Shown piece by piece: positions 31,271 through 40,873 of a stretch of DNA of 64,000 bases. The stretch spans positions 1 through 64,000 of the forward strand of contig VMDC01000022.1 in assembly GCA_008081045.1 (NCBI GenBank). The letters run 5' to 3'. The translations under genes and the position numbers were made by a program. Below the pieces are notes generated by a model, which made no database searches, was not told the DNA's origin, and was given only the letters and a program-made list of their open reading frames with translations. How positions within the stretch are numbered: the stretch's first letter is position 1; every line of letters starts with the position of its first letter. The stretch comes from Gammaproteobacteria bacterium. GTDB lineage: Bacteria > Pseudomonadota > Gammaproteobacteria > Pseudomonadales > Pseudohongiellaceae.

Positions 31271-31707
31271 CTTCGGCCGGTTTGTGGCTAAATGCGGCTT
31301 TTTCAGGCAGGGTTTTCTGCCAATATTTTTATCAGCTAAAAGGTTCTAAATCCGCAGGTTAGTGTGATAGTCTTGCTTCGAGTTCAGGGGTAACACCCTG
31401 AATTTCAGGGACAATCAGGCCTGTAAAGAGATCTGCACAGATCTTGCAAAGCCTGCCCGACGCGACGGTTACTGAACTTCTCAATCAGGTAACAGATTGG
31501 GAAAAATGGTAACCCCGCTCGGTTTGTTTTCAAGGAGAACTGCCAACCGGAGAGAGGTGAATACTCAAGGATATCTCCGGCGGTTCAATGAGGAAGGAAA
31601 GGACGAAAAATAATAGTTTCCGTGTCTGAACAGATACGCTCTCATGCAGCATCTACCCGTATTCCTGCTCCGACACACAGCTAAACTTACAAATAATAGG
31701 ATGGCAC
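31271..31707. other. sucD-TonB operon gap with several hairpins
   Basis: 437 bases. A weak terminator-like stem GGCAG-N6-CTGCC (31306-31321) is followed by AATATTTTTAT. TTCAGGG-N6-CCCTGAA (31383-31402) and AGATCTG-CA-CAGATCT (31429-31444) are perfect inverted repeats. CCGGAGA and TCTCCGG close a larger imperfect stem near 31537-31587. A 35-codon ORF (31506-31613) is open but lacks a good ribosome-binding site. No strong promoter or Fur box was recognised. Confidence 0.6.
31306..31331 (+). terminator. Weak terminator after sucD
   Basis: Stem GGCAG/CTGCC, extendable by a G-T pair, with a GGTTTT loop, then AATATTTTTAT. It lies 36 bases after the sucD stop and is the best terminator candidate for the TCA operon. 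Confidence 0.4.
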
Positions 31708-32508
31708 ATGAAAAACCGTCACACTAACCGATTGAGTATGTCGGGTTTGGTACTACTCGCGTCGAGCTTCTTTGGAGTTGCGCAAGCCCAGGATATTCTG
31801 GTCGACAGCAGTATTCTGGATCAGGCGATGGACGTCATCGGTGATAAATACGCTGAATCCGCAGTAGCTCAAGAAGAGATCACCCGTCTTGCCAACGAGG
31901 CGAGCTCTACATTTGAAGAATTTAAGCGGGCTAATGACAACCTGGAGTCTTTGCTGGTTTTGAACGCAGGCTATCGTCGCCAGATTGCCGCTCAGGAAGA
32001 GCAAATTGCGACACTGGATGAATCGATCGCTAGTGTGGAAGAAGTGACCAGAGAGATACCTTTGTTGATGGAGAAAATGCTGTCAGCACTGGATCAGTTC
32101 ATTTCTCTGGATTATCCATTCCGAATGGATGAGCGGATGGCGCGACTTCAATTCGCGCGCGATGCCATCGACAATCCGGATGTATCCATAGCCGAAAAAT
32201 TCCGTCAGGTACTTGTGATGTATCAGACCGAAGCGGCTTTTGGTCGTACCAATGAAACTTACCCTGACACAATCGAGATTGGTGGCGTAGAGCGCGACGT
32301 GAATGTTGTACGCATCGGTCGAGTGTCGCTGATGTACCAAACCACCGACCGCCAGGTTACCGGTGCCTGGGACAACAATGCCCGACAGTGGGTAGAGTTG
32401 CCCGCCAGTGACTATCGTCAAGAGGTCCAGCAGGCCTCCAGAGTGGTCTCCAATCTTGACGCACCCAGTATTCTCTTCCTGCCAGTTTCTGCACCGGAGG
32501 CTCAGTAA
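31708..32508 (+). CDS. DUF3450 family periplasmic coiled-coil protein of a TonB2-type system
   Basis: 266 residues with a signal peptide (MKNRHT...SSFFGVAQA, cut near 27) and a long helical, probably coiled-coil, stretch (~45-120), then a compact C-terminal half with FPFRMDER-like and GRTNETYPDTIEIGG segments of DUF3450. It is the first gene of the operon, and its stop TAA overlaps the next gene's ATG (TAATG). DUF3450 genes are known beside TtpC-type ExbB genes in Vibrio and Shewanella relatives. A periplasmic accessory role in TonB energisation is inferred; the biochemical role is unknown. Confidence 0.88.
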   Translation: MKNRHTNRLSMSGLVLLASSFFGVAQAQDILVDSSILDQAMDVIGDKYAESAVAQEEITRLANEASSTFEEFKRANDNLESLLVLNAGYRRQIAAQEEQIATLDESIASVEEVTREIPLLMEKMLSALDQFISLDYPFRMDERMARLQFARDAIDNPDVSIAEKFRQVLVMYQTEAAFGRTNETYPDTIEIGGVERDVNVVRIGRVSLMYQTTDRQVTGAWDNNARQWVELPASDYRQEVQQASRVVSNLDAPSILFLPVSAPEAQ

Positions 32509-33893
32509 TGAAAGTTTTAGAAAAAATTACAGGCCTGACTGCCGCATCCATTTTAATGGTGATGGGCTCCTCTGCGGGCTACGCACAAGGTTCATTGAGC
32601 GAATTGCTGAATGCGGTTGAAAACGATCGCGTCGCTGAATCTGAAGAATATCAGCAGCGCCTGCAGGAGTTCGAACAAAACGCTGCGCGCCAGACGGAAA
32701 TTCTCGAAATTACCGAGGGCAGAATCACTGAACAGGAAACTCTGCAAGTTCAGCTCAGCGACCAGTTTGAAGCTAACGAGGTAATCATTGCGGATAAGCG
32801 CGAGGTTCTCAGAAATCGGCGAGGCGATCTGAACGAATTGTTCGGTACCCTTCAGGGCGTTGCCGGTGATTTCCTGAGTAACTTTCAGGACTCGTTGATC
32901 AGTGCGCAGTATCCCGGCCGAACCGGTGAACTCGAAGTCATTATCGAGCGCGCCGGCAGCTCCATTGAACAGCTCAATATCTCTGAGATGGAGCGCTTCT
33001 GGTACTTCATGCATCAGGAAGTCACCGAATCAGGCCGTGTCGTTACCTATAATGGGGAAGTTGCCTTGCCCAGCGGTGAGACATCGACCCGGTCAGTGAC
33101 CCGCATCGGTTCATTCAACGCGATTTCAGACGGTGAGTACCTGAGCTATCAGGGAGAGGTCGGTCACTTACAGGTGCTGCCTCGCCAGCCAGCTTCCGAT
33201 GTGCTTAGTGCGGCCAATGCGCTGACTTCTTCCACCAGTGGATTTACCAGAGCCGGCATCGATCCAACTGGCGGCGTAGGTGGTCAGGTTATGGCCAACC
33301 TGGTGAACTTCCCGAGTGCACAGGAGCAGGTAGAGGCAAACGCCGGTGTCATTGGTTTTATTATCATCGGAGTGGGCGTGGTCGGCATCATCCTCGGATT
33401 CTTCCGTTTGCTGATGTTGACACTGGTTTCAGTGAAAGTCCGTTCGCAGTTAAAGAGCGACAAGGCGTCTAAAAACAATCCGCTTGGGCGCGTGCTGATG
33501 GTGGCTGAGTCAAATCCAAATGCCGATACCGAAACCCTGGAACTGAAGCTTGGTGAAGCCATTTTGAAGGAAACACCTTCTCTTGAGAGTCTGCTTACGC
33601 TGATCAAGATGATCGCTACGATCGCACCGCTGGGCGGGCTGTTGGGTACGGTTACCGGTATGATCCAGGTGTTCCAGCAAATTACCGTCTACGGTGCGGG
33701 TGACCCTACCATCATGGCGGGCGGTATCTCGCAGGCGCTCATGACGACAGTATTGGGAATTGTGGTTGCTATCCCCACAATCTTTATGCACACCGTCGTG
33801 AAGAGCCGCAGCGACAATATCATTCACATCCTTGAGGAGCAGGCCACAGGCATGATCGCGCAGAAAGCCGAACGTGCAGCAGGCGGTTCTTAA
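32508..33893 (+). CDS. ttpC: TtpC-type MotA/TolQ/ExbB proton channel protein with periplasmic N-terminal domain
   Basis: 461 residues. A signal peptide (cut near GYAQG, ~26), then ~250 residues of predicted periplasmic coiled coil resembling the neighbouring DUF3450 protein, then an ExbB/TolQ module: TM around VIGFIIIGVGVVGIILGFF (~283-301), the conserved SLLTLIKMIATIAPLGGLLGTVTGMI (~360-385) and a final TM near ALMTTVLGIVVAIPTIFMH. This architecture equals Vibrio TtpC, needed for TonB2 function. The gene symbol is by analogy. It is coupled to the DUF3450 gene by a one-base overlap. Confidence 0.88.
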   Translation: MKVLEKITGLTAASILMVMGSSAGYAQGSLSELLNAVENDRVAESEEYQQRLQEFEQNAARQTEILEITEGRITEQETLQVQLSDQFEANEVIIADKREVLRNRRGDLNELFGTLQGVAGDFLSNFQDSLISAQYPGRTGELEVIIERAGSSIEQLNISEMERFWYFMHQEVTESGRVVTYNGEVALPSGETSTRSVTRIGSFNAISDGEYLSYQGEVGHLQVLPRQPASDVLSAANALTSSTSGFTRAGIDPTGGVGGQVMANLVNFPSAQEQVEANAGVIGFIIIGVGVVGIILGFFRLLMLTLVSVKVRSQLKSDKASKNNPLGRVLMVAESNPNADTETLELKLGEAILKETPSLESLLTLIKMIATIAPLGGLLGTVTGMIQVFQQITVYGAGDPTIMAGGISQALMTTVLGIVVAIPTIFMHTVVKSRSDNIIHILEEQATGMIAQKAERAAGGS

Positions 33894-33919
33894 TATCCCG
33901 GTCAAGCAGAGGACATTCT

Positions 33920-34450
33920 ATGTACCTGGCAATACTGGATATACTGGATGCGATTGAAGCGTTCATGAACAGAGGCGGACCTGTGTTGACGATCATCATG
34001 GGTCTGCTCCTGATCAAATGGTCTCTGGTTTTTGAGCGCGTTTGGTATATCAACACGACACATAAGAAGAACGTCAAAAATACGTTGGCCGAGTGGAATT
34101 CCCGCGCTGACAAGTCGTCCTGGAGTGCCCATCAGATTCGAAACATGATGATCTCCAAGATCTCACTTGATGTTCGAAATACCCTACCTATTATCGAAGT
34201 TCTGGTGACGATTTGTCCGCTCTTGGGATTGATCGGAACCGTGACAGGCATGATCGAAGTTTTCTTTGTGATGTCTTTCAGTGGGGGAGGCGATGCAAAG
34301 TCCATGGCTGGAGGCGTTTCCAAGGCCACCATTCCTACTATGGCGGGAATGGTTGGCGCTATTTCCGGTATTTTCGCCTTTAACTATCTGAAATCCACAA
34401 TCGATAGGGATCTTGAGTTTCTGGAAGATCACCTGCCGATTAATCAATAG
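33920..34450 (+). CDS. exbB: ExbB biopolymer transport protein
   Basis: 176-residue proton-channel subunit in the inner membrane, powering TonB with ExbD. Three hydrophobic segments are visible. The first is near the N-terminus (GGPVLTIIMGLLLIKWSLVFERVWY). The others are in VLVTICPLLGLIGTVTGMIEVFFVM and ATIPTMAGMVGAISGIFAFNYL. The GLIGTVTGM motif is the ExbB/TolQ signature. Shorter than E. coli ExbB (244), as usual for the ExbB2 type. Lies 26 bases after ttpC. Confidence 0.93.
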   Translation: MYLAILDILDAIEAFMNRGGPVLTIIMGLLLIKWSLVFERVWYINTTHKKNVKNTLAEWNSRADKSSWSAHQIRNMMISKISLDVRNTLPIIEVLVTICPLLGLIGTVTGMIEVFFVMSFSGGGDAKSMAGGVSKATIPTMAGMVGAISGIFAFNYLKSTIDRDLEFLEDHLPINQ

Positions 34451-34480
34451 GTTCCCTACACACAGGCACAGGTCAATAAC

Positions 34481-34888
34481 ATGAAATCAGGTTTAATGAA
34501 GAAGAAAGACCAGGAAGAAGCGGGTGAGATCGACCTCACACCGATGCTTGATGTGGTTTTTATTCTCTTGATTTTTTTCATCGTCACATCCGTCTTCGTC
34601 ACTGAGGCAGGGATTGAAGTGAACAGACCTGAAGCGTCAACTGCTGATGATACTTCGGGTGACATGATCCTTATCGCTGTGGGGCAGGCGGGTGACATCT
34701 GGATCGACGGTGACCAGATAGATCCGAGATTCATTCGGTCTCGCTTTGAGCTGAGGCTGGCTGATGCGCCGAATTCGTCTGTGATAATTCAGGCTGACGA
34801 AAACGCAAATAATGAACAGGTAATGCTGATACTCGAAGCGGCCCGTGAGGCCAATATCGATGATGTCAGTATCTCTGCGGAGGCTTAA
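34481..34888 (+). CDS. exbD: ExbD biopolymer transport protein
   Basis: 135 residues with a cytoplasmic N-terminus ending EIDLTPMLDVVFILLIFFIVTSVFV, the single TM segment that holds the proton-conducting aspartate (LTPMLDVVF). A periplasmic domain with VIIQADENANNEQVMLILEAAREANI follows. The tonB ATG begins one base after the exbD stop (TAATATG). Confidence 0.95.
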   Translation: MKSGLMKKKDQEEAGEIDLTPMLDVVFILLIFFIVTSVFVTEAGIEVNRPEASTADDTSGDMILIAVGQAGDIWIDGDQIDPRFIRSRFELRLADAPNSSVIIQADENANNEQVMLILEAAREANIDDVSISAEA

Positions 34889-34889
34889 T

Positions 34890-35504
34890 ATGATCTTTGT
34901 GAGATGGTTGGTTTCAATGGCTATGGCCACCGGCATCACGCTTGGGCTGTTTTATTTCATGCAGGCTCTCATTGCCACTGGTGAGCGTTTTGATCAAAGA
35001 GTCAACGTGGTCAAGATTGTTGACGCCACGATGCCGGACATTGAATTGGAGGTTATCGAGGAAATTGACAAACCCGAACTGATCGAGGAAGTCGTTCAAG
35101 ACACACCGGATACCCCGGAAAAGCAGATCAGCTTGGATTCTGGCCCCTCCCTGAATATCGAGCGGGCTTCGGTGGAAATAGACACCAATCTGTCTCTTGA
35201 TAATGCTTCTATCTCGGCAACCGACGGAGATTATCTGCCGCTGGTAGCCATCGCGCCACAGTATCCTACCCGAGCCGCGCAGCGCGGTATCGAGGGATGG
35301 TGCCTGGTATCGTTCACGGTGGACGGCATGGGCAATGTTGTCGAAGACACCATCACTGTTGTCGACGCTGAGCCGGCGAGCATTTTCGATCGTTCTTCTA
35401 TCCGGGCTGCCACACGCTTTAAGTTTCAGCCCAGAGTCGTAGACGGGCAGGGCGTTGAAGTGCCCGGAGTGCAATATCTGTTCAGATATCAGCTTGAGGA
35501 ATAA
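34890..35504 (+). CDS. tonB: TonB family energy transducer
   Basis: 204 residues from ATG 34890; an earlier in-frame start at 34845 would copy exbD sequence. An N-terminal TM anchor (MAMATGITLGLFYFMQALIA) leads to an acidic, only modestly proline-rich linker (IELEVIEEIDKPELIEEV...), shorter than in classical TonB, which suits TonB2 types. The C-terminal TonB domain has APQYPTRAAQRGIEGWCLVSF and FKFQPRVVDGQ, the YP motif and the closing strand. It should transmit proton-motive force to TonB-dependent receptors, none of which are encoded here. Confidence 0.93.
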   Translation: MIFVRWLVSMAMATGITLGLFYFMQALIATGERFDQRVNVVKIVDATMPDIELEVIEEIDKPELIEEVVQDTPDTPEKQISLDSGPSLNIERASVEIDTNLSLDNASISATDGDYLPLVAIAPQYPTRAAQRGIEGWCLVSFTVDGMGNVVEDTITVVDAEPASIFDRSSIRAATRFKFQPRVVDGQGVEVPGVQYLFRYQLEE

Positions 35505-35510
35505 GGCAGG

Positions 35511-36875
35511 ATGAAAAAGTTTAATAATCTGAGCGTCTCTGTTCTGCTTGTCAGTCTGATAGGTCCTTTCGGGCTGACGGAGCTGGTGATTGCCGGCGAG
35601 GACGAACAAAGAGCACCGCCTGAGGCAAGAACCTCAGGAACGCTGAGTCAGCAAGTCATGCGCGCGATCACTGAAATTCAGGAGCTCATGTCGCCGGAAG
35701 ATCCGGAGGACGAGCCGAATTTTGCGGAAGCGAAAATCCAGCTCGATGAACTGCGTGAGCGGCGTTATGACCGTATGAACGATTTCGAAAAATCAACGCT
35801 GTTGAGCTTCTACACGAACTACTATCTAGGCATAGAAGACTATGTCGGGGCGATCGGCATCTTTGAGGAGACGCTGACTATCGAAGAACTCAGGCCCGAT
35901 GTCAGGCTGAGGACACTCAGGTCGCTTGGGCAGCTTTATGCTGCTGAAGAGAATTGGGCGAAGTCGATTGAAAACTATCAAGCGTGGCGCGACATCTCTG
36001 AAACTGAGGATGTCGTGGTGTTCAAGGGCCTATCCTATGCCTACTACCAGCAGGAGCTTTATGAAGAGGCCAAGCCTTTCTGGCTGGACTACATGAATCT
36101 GTCTCTGGTTGAAGGTGAGGAATTGGGGCGCGATGACTATGCTTATCTGAACGGGATCTATTTTGTCCTGGAAGACTTTGAGAATGCTCTGGATCTCACC
36201 AAGACGATGATCGTAAAGTTTAACGACGAGACCGACTGGCTTAATCTGAATGCCGTCTATGCCAGCCTGGACATGGAAGATCGCCGCGTGCAAGCGCTGA
36301 ACCTCGCCTACCTGAATGGGGTTATTGACGACGAGGCGCGTTATCTTAATCTGGGACAGTCTCTTGCAGGGATGGATATTCCGCTTACCGGGTCAAAGAT
36401 CATTGAAGAGGGGCTGGAGGAGAGCATCATTGAAGCGAATGAGGATAACCTGCAGATCGCTTCTCAGATGTTCCTTATTGCGAGCGACTACGCGAATGCT
36501 CTTCCACGCGCGTTGGAATTAGCTGAGATCTCTGACAGCGGCGATGCCTGGGACAGCGTCGGGTATATTCACTACGTGATGGCGAACTATGAAGAGTCTG
36601 CCGATGCGTTCCGTGCCGCAATCGATAAAGGCAATCTGAGCAATCGCTCGGACACGCTGATCTTTCTGGCGCGCGCACTTCTTGAGCTGGATGATTTCGA
36701 TGGCGCCAGATCAGCAGCCCGGCAGGCCGCTGATGCGGGTGATGACGATGATCGCCAATCGGCTAACCAGTACCTGACGTTCATCCAAAGTACCGAGCAG
36801 CGATACAACATCATTGAGCAACGTAAGCAGGAAGCCATAGATTTCTATGAGCCATACCCATCATTGCTCAACTAG
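35511..36875 (+). CDS. Tetratricopeptide-repeat protein of the TonB2 operon
   Basis: 454-residue protein with an N-terminal hydrophobic export signal (NLSVSVLLVSLIGPFGLTELVIAG) followed by degenerate TPR pairs across most of the length, e.g. LYAAEENWAKSIENYQAWRDIS, LYEEAKPFWLDYMNLS and HYVMANYEESADAFRAAIDKG. Probably periplasmic. TPR genes commonly close TtpC-ExbB2-ExbD2-TonB2 operons in Vibrio and Shewanella; a scaffold role is inferred. Six bases separate it from tonB, and an intrinsic terminator follows. Confidence 0.88.
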   Translation: MKKFNNLSVSVLLVSLIGPFGLTELVIAGEDEQRAPPEARTSGTLSQQVMRAITEIQELMSPEDPEDEPNFAEAKIQLDELRERRYDRMNDFEKSTLLSFYTNYYLGIEDYVGAIGIFEETLTIEELRPDVRLRTLRSLGQLYAAEENWAKSIENYQAWRDISETEDVVVFKGLSYAYYQQELYEEAKPFWLDYMNLSLVEGEELGRDDYAYLNGIYFVLEDFENALDLTKTMIVKFNDETDWLNLNAVYASLDMEDRRVQALNLAYLNGVIDDEARYLNLGQSLAGMDIPLTGSKIIEEGLEESIIEANEDNLQIASQMFLIASDYANALPRALELAEISDSGDAWDSVGYIHYVMANYEESADAFRAAIDKGNLSNRSDTLIFLARALLELDDFDGARSAARQAADAGDDDDRQSANQYLTFIQSTEQRYNIIEQRKQEAIDFYEPYPSLLN

Positions 36876-36884
36876 GGTTTTCCA

Positions 36885-36912
36885 CTTGAACTAGCGGAAG
36901 TTGCCCCCATAA
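36885..36912 (+). promoter_or_regulatory. Sigma-32 (heat-shock) promoter of htpG
   Basis: CTTGAAC (36885-36891) and CCCCATAA (36905-36912) separated by about 14 bases match the sigma-32 consensus CTTGAAA-N11-16-CCCCATnT. The gene downstream, htpG, is a sigma-32 regulon member in E. coli. Initiation would fall at about 36916-36920, inside the left arm of the terminator hairpin. Confidence 0.8.
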
Positions 36913-36947
36913 AAAACCCGGTTCACGCGAGAGCCGGGTTTTTTTTT
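36911..36947 (+). terminator. Intrinsic terminator of the TonB operon
   Basis: AAAAAACCCGGTTC (36911-36924) pairs with GAGCCGGG plus the T-run (36931-36944) around a six-base loop. Nine T residues (36939-36947) follow. A textbook rho-independent terminator, partly bidirectional because of the A-run. It overlaps the start site expected for htpG. Confidence 0.93.
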
Positions 36948-36973
36948 AGTTAAGAATCAACGAGAGACAAGCT

Positions 36974-38890
36974 ATGACCACCGAGCGGAAAGCAGAAACC
37001 CTGGGTTTTGAAACTGAAGCCAAGCAGCTGCTTCATCTGATGATTCATTCTCTTTATTCAAACAAAGAGATCTTTCTGCGGGAATTGATCTCGAACGCAT
37101 CAGATGCTGCGGATAAGCTCCGGTTTGAGTCCCTTTCGAATGATGCGCTCCTAGAGCAGGATGCGGAGCTGAGTGTCCGGATAGACTTCGATAAAGACAG
37201 TAAAACGGTCACGATTTCAGATAACGGCATAGGTATGTCTCGTGAAGAGGTTATTACGAATCTTGGCACCATTGCTAAATCAGGCACAGCGCAATTTTTA
37301 GAATCCCTCACCGGTGATCAAAGGAAAGACTCTACCTTAATCGGGCAATTTGGAGTGGGATTCTACTCCGCCTTTATCGTGGCGGAGACGGTGGAGGTTC
37401 GGACCCGCCGCGCTGGTGACCCAGCAGATTCAGCAACACTTTGGCGCTCAAATGGTGAGTCTGAATACTCCATTGAGGAGATAAGCAAGGCTGACCGAGG
37501 GACGTCAGTCACACTCTTTCTGAAGGAAGATGAGCTTGAATTTGCAGAATCCTTCCGTCTGAAAAGCATTGTGAAACGTTATGCAGACCACTTGTCGTTG
37601 CCTGTAATGATGCTGAAGGAAAGCGCTGGCTCCTCTGAGGGTGGCAAGGAGGGCGACGAACCAGAGGCCCCGGAATATGAAACCGTCAACGATGCAAAAG
37701 CCTTGTGGACTAAATCCCGCTCAGAAGTAAATGAGGATGAATACAAAGAATTCTACAAGCTGATCTGTCACGATTTCGAAGACCCGCTTCAGTGGAGTCA
37801 CAACAAGGTCGAGGGCAAATTGGAATATACCAGTCTTCTCTATATTCCCGGCAGGGCCCCATTTGACCTCTGGAACCGAGAAGCCGCCAGAGGGCTTAAG
37901 CTATACGTCCAGCGCGTATTTATTATGGATGAGGCGGAGCAGTTTTTGCCCCTTTATCTGCGCTTCATCAAAGGCGTTGTTGACTCTAACGACATTTCAC
38001 TGAATGTGTCACGTGAAATTCTGCAGAAGGACCCGGCAGTTGATTCTATGCGCAGTGCCCTGACTAAGCGCTGTCTCGACATGCTGAGTAAGTTGCGTAA
38101 AAAAGATCCTGAGAAATATCAATCATTCTGGGACCAGTTCGGGCAGGTGCTTAAGGAAGGTCCCGGAGAAGACTTCAGCAATCGGGAGAAAGTGGCCGGG
38201 TTATTGCAATTTTCATCTACTCAGAGCGAAGGCAGTTCTCAGGACCAGAGTCTGGAAGACTACATCAGTCGAATGAGCAGTGAGCAGGACAAAATTTACT
38301 ATCTGGTCGCAGACTCGCTGAACGCTGCAAAAACAAGCCCCCACCTTGAGATTTTCAAAAAGAAAGGCATTGAGGTCATTTTGATGTATGACCGCATAGA
38401 TGAGTGGCTAATGAGCCATCTTCGAGAGTTCGATGGAAAACCGCTTCAGGATATCGCTAGGGGCGAGTTAGACCTTGGTGGTCTCGAGGATGTTGAAGAG
38501 AAGAAACTGCAGGAAGAATCCGAGAAAGCCCTGGAAGGCTTAACCGAGCGAATCAAGACGGTGTTGGGCGACCGGGTGGGTGAGGTCAGAGTGACTCACC
38601 GCTTGACCGATTCCGCGGCATGCCTGGCAATTGGTGAGGGTGATATGGGGGCGCAAATGAGAAAAATCATGGAGGCATCTGGCCAGTCGCTACCCGAGTC
38701 GAGCCCTCACTTTGAACTCAACCCCCAACATGGTCTGATCGAGAAACTTAACGATGAACAGGACGAGGAGCGTTTCGAAGATCTTGTAGAAATTATCTTC
38801 GGCCAGGCCAGTCTCGCCGAAGGAGGACAGCTGAAAGACCCGGGAGGTTTTTCGGCAAGGTTGAATAAGGTTCTCATGCAGATTCAGTGA
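36974..38890 (+). CDS. htpG: Molecular chaperone HtpG (Hsp90)
   Basis: 638-residue bacterial Hsp90. The N-terminal GHKL ATPase shows [14 protein letters not shown] (Asn and Asp contacts), [14 protein letters not shown] and GQFGVGFYS. The middle domain has the catalytic-loop arginine region LNVSREILQ. The C-terminal dimerisation domain ends with [14 protein letters not shown] residues. AGAGA precedes the ATG. Regulation by heat shock is supported by the promoter upstream. Confidence 0.98.
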   Translation: MTTERKAETLGFETEAKQLLHLMIHSLYSNKEIFLRELISNASDAADKLRFESLSNDALLEQDAELSVRIDFDKDSKTVTISDNGIGMSREEVITNLGTIAKSGTAQFLESLTGDQRKDSTLIGQFGVGFYSAFIVAETVEVRTRRAGDPADSATLWRSNGESEYSIEEISKADRGTSVTLFLKEDELEFAESFRLKSIVKRYADHLSLPVMMLKESAGSSEGGKEGDEPEAPEYETVNDAKALWTKSRSEVNEDEYKEFYKLICHDFEDPLQWSHNKVEGKLEYTSLLYIPGRAPFDLWNREAARGLKLYVQRVFIMDEAEQFLPLYLRFIKGVVDSNDISLNVSREILQKDPAVDSMRSALTKRCLDMLSKLRKKDPEKYQSFWDQFGQVLKEGPGEDFSNREKVAGLLQFSSTQSEGSSQDQSLEDYISRMSSEQDKIYYLVADSLNAAKTSPHLEIFKKKGIEVILMYDRIDEWLMSHLREFDGKPLQDIARGELDLGGLEDVEEKKLQEESEKALEGLTERIKTVLGDRVGEVRVTHRLTDSAACLAIGEGDMGAQMRKIMEASGQSLPESSPHFELNPQHGLIEKLNDEQDEERFEDLVEIIFGQASLAEGGQLKDPGGFSARLNKVLMQIQ

Positions 38891-39033
38891 CTGTGTTCGG
38901 TTATCGCTGAACGTAAGACAGTATGTAATGCGTCCCTCAGGCTTTCGTGTACAGAAGTTTCAGCGTTCTGAGCCTGTTCAGAGGTGATATGACCCCATTA
39001 TCAGGGAAATGCTGTTCAGAGGCTGGCCAATCT

Positions 39034-40767
39034 CTACATCTGCTCCAGTGGTGTAATCCCAAGCAGCTCCAGTCCCTGCTGCAGGGTTTCCGCAGTCAAC
39101 CGGCAAAGCGCCAGACGGGATTCCGCTTGCGAACTCTCCGCTTTGAGAATCGGACAATTCTCATAAAATTTCATGAATAGGCCGGAGAGCTCATACAGAT
39201 AGTTGCATAACTGGTTCGGCATGCAGTCCCGGTCCACAGCCTCGATGATTTCTCCCAGCTGGAGCATTTTCAAACACAGCGCACGCTCTTCCGGCTCTGA
39301 CAAATTTTGAATCGCATCGTAGTTTCCCTCAGGGGCTTTTTTGAGGATGCTTTTAATCCGAGCATACGCGTACAGAAGATAGGGTGCGGTGTTGCCTTCA
39401 AAGGACAGCATTGTGCTCCAGTCAAAAATATAATCGCTGGTGCGATTCTTGGAAAGATCAGCGTACTTTACCGCACCTATTCCGACTCGCTCCGCTATTT
39501 CTCGCCGCTGACTGTCCGGGAGCGTTGGGTTTTTCTCGGTTACCAGGTCATAGGCCCTCTGCTTGGCTTCTTCCAGCAGTTCGGCCAGCTTGACCGTGTC
39601 ACCGGAGCGGGTTTTGAAGGGGCGACCATCTTTCCCCATCATGGTGCCATAAGAAACATGCTCCAGACTTAAGTCCTGGTTAGAAAAGCCTGCTGCACGG
39701 GCTACTGCAAAAACTTGCTGAAAATGAAGGGACTGACGGGCGTCCACGACATACAACGCTCGCTGTATACTCATCTTGCGTCGTAATCTGATTGCGGCGA
39801 GGTCAGTGGTCGAATACAGGTAACCCCCATCTGATTTCTGGACGATTAAAGGCAAAGGCTCACCGTCTTTTCCGGTGAATTCCGGCAAAAATACACACTT
39901 GGCGCCTTTGGATTCAGCTAATAAGCCTGTTTTTTCAAGGTCGTCAATGATGACGCTCAGGTCGTCGTTATATCGGCTTTCAGCATCGAGGTCATTTCGG
40001 GTGAGAGTGACATCCAACGCCTCGTAAACCGCTTCGCAGTGTCGGAGGGATTCATCAATGAACATTTCCCAAGCGTTGAGATAATCCTCATCACCGCCTT
40101 GCAATTTAACCACACTGAGTCTGGCATTTTCGGCAAAGACGGGGTCGTCATCAAAACGTTGCTTGGCGTCACGATAAAAGCTCTCGAGATCGGCCAGCGC
40201 GTTAGGCAGGTCGTTATCCGCTCCTACCGCTTCCTTCATATAGGTAATCAGCATGCCAAACTGGGTGCCCCAATCACCCACATGGTTCTGCCGAATGACC
40301 GTGTGGCCGCGACGCTCAAGCACTCTGACGATGGCATCCCCGATAATCGTTCCGCGTAAATGCCCTACATGCATTTCTTTCGCCAGATTCGGCGAGGAGT
40401 AATCCACTGCAACCCTAATCGGATCTTCCGCAGGTGGTATAAGCAGGTCCGGCTCTTGTATCGCGAGAGTTGCTCGTGTTCTGATTTCGCGATCTGACAA
40501 AAAGATATTGATGAAACCTGGGCCTCCGATTTCCAGTCTGTCGATCAGGCTGGGCAGGCTTTGCTCGAGTGATATGATTACCCGTTCTGCCAGATCGCGT
40601 GGCTTCATGCCGTGGCGTTTGGCTTCACTCATGATGCCGTTTGCCTGATAGTCGCCAAAACCGGGCTTAGAGGAGGTAATGACATTGGCATTGCAGGATT
40701 CAGACTGAGTTGCCTCTGCCATGGCCTCGCCAATTACAGAGTTAAGATAGTGTTTTAAAGATGCCAT
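39034..40767 (-). CDS. argS: Arginine-tRNA ligase
   Basis: 577 residues from ATG 40767 (577 in E. coli); the frame is open to 40839 but the extra residues are unlike ArgRS. The N-terminal Add1 domain opens MASLKHYLNSVIGEAMAEA. The HIGH motif is MHVGHLRGTIIGDA. KMSKS is degenerate, as in most ArgRS, here around YGTMMGKDGRPFKTRSGD. The C-terminal DALR anticodon domain ends GLELLGITPLEQM. It converges on htpG. Confidence 0.97.
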   Translation of the reverse strand: MASLKHYLNSVIGEAMAEATQSESCNANVITSSKPGFGDYQANGIMSEAKRHGMKPRDLAERVIISLEQSLPSLIDRLEIGGPGFINIFLSDREIRTRATLAIQEPDLLIPPAEDPIRVAVDYSSPNLAKEMHVGHLRGTIIGDAIVRVLERRGHTVIRQNHVGDWGTQFGMLITYMKEAVGADNDLPNALADLESFYRDAKQRFDDDPVFAENARLSVVKLQGGDEDYLNAWEMFIDESLRHCEAVYEALDVTLTRNDLDAESRYNDDLSVIIDDLEKTGLLAESKGAKCVFLPEFTGKDGEPLPLIVQKSDGGYLYSTTDLAAIRLRRKMSIQRALYVVDARQSLHFQQVFAVARAAGFSNQDLSLEHVSYGTMMGKDGRPFKTRSGDTVKLAELLEEAKQRAYDLVTEKNPTLPDSQRREIAERVGIGAVKYADLSKNRTSDYIFDWSTMLSFEGNTAPYLLYAYARIKSILKKAPEGNYDAIQNLSEPEERALCLKMLQLGEIIEAVDRDCMPNQLCNYLYELSGLFMKFYENCPILKAESSQAESRLALCRLTAETLQQGLELLGITPLEQM

Positions 40768-40873
40768 GCCAGAAAATATCCTAGACCTTCTCGTGCGGCG
40801 CATTGTACACCATCTCGGACAGGCGGGTTTGCTGTACACTTGAATAATAACGGCTTCTTGACGGGGTTTTCAC

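Noticed and set aside
34914-35609. 231-codon minus-strand frame
   Set aside because: Antisense to tonB and the TPR gene start; no domain or ribosome-binding site stands out.
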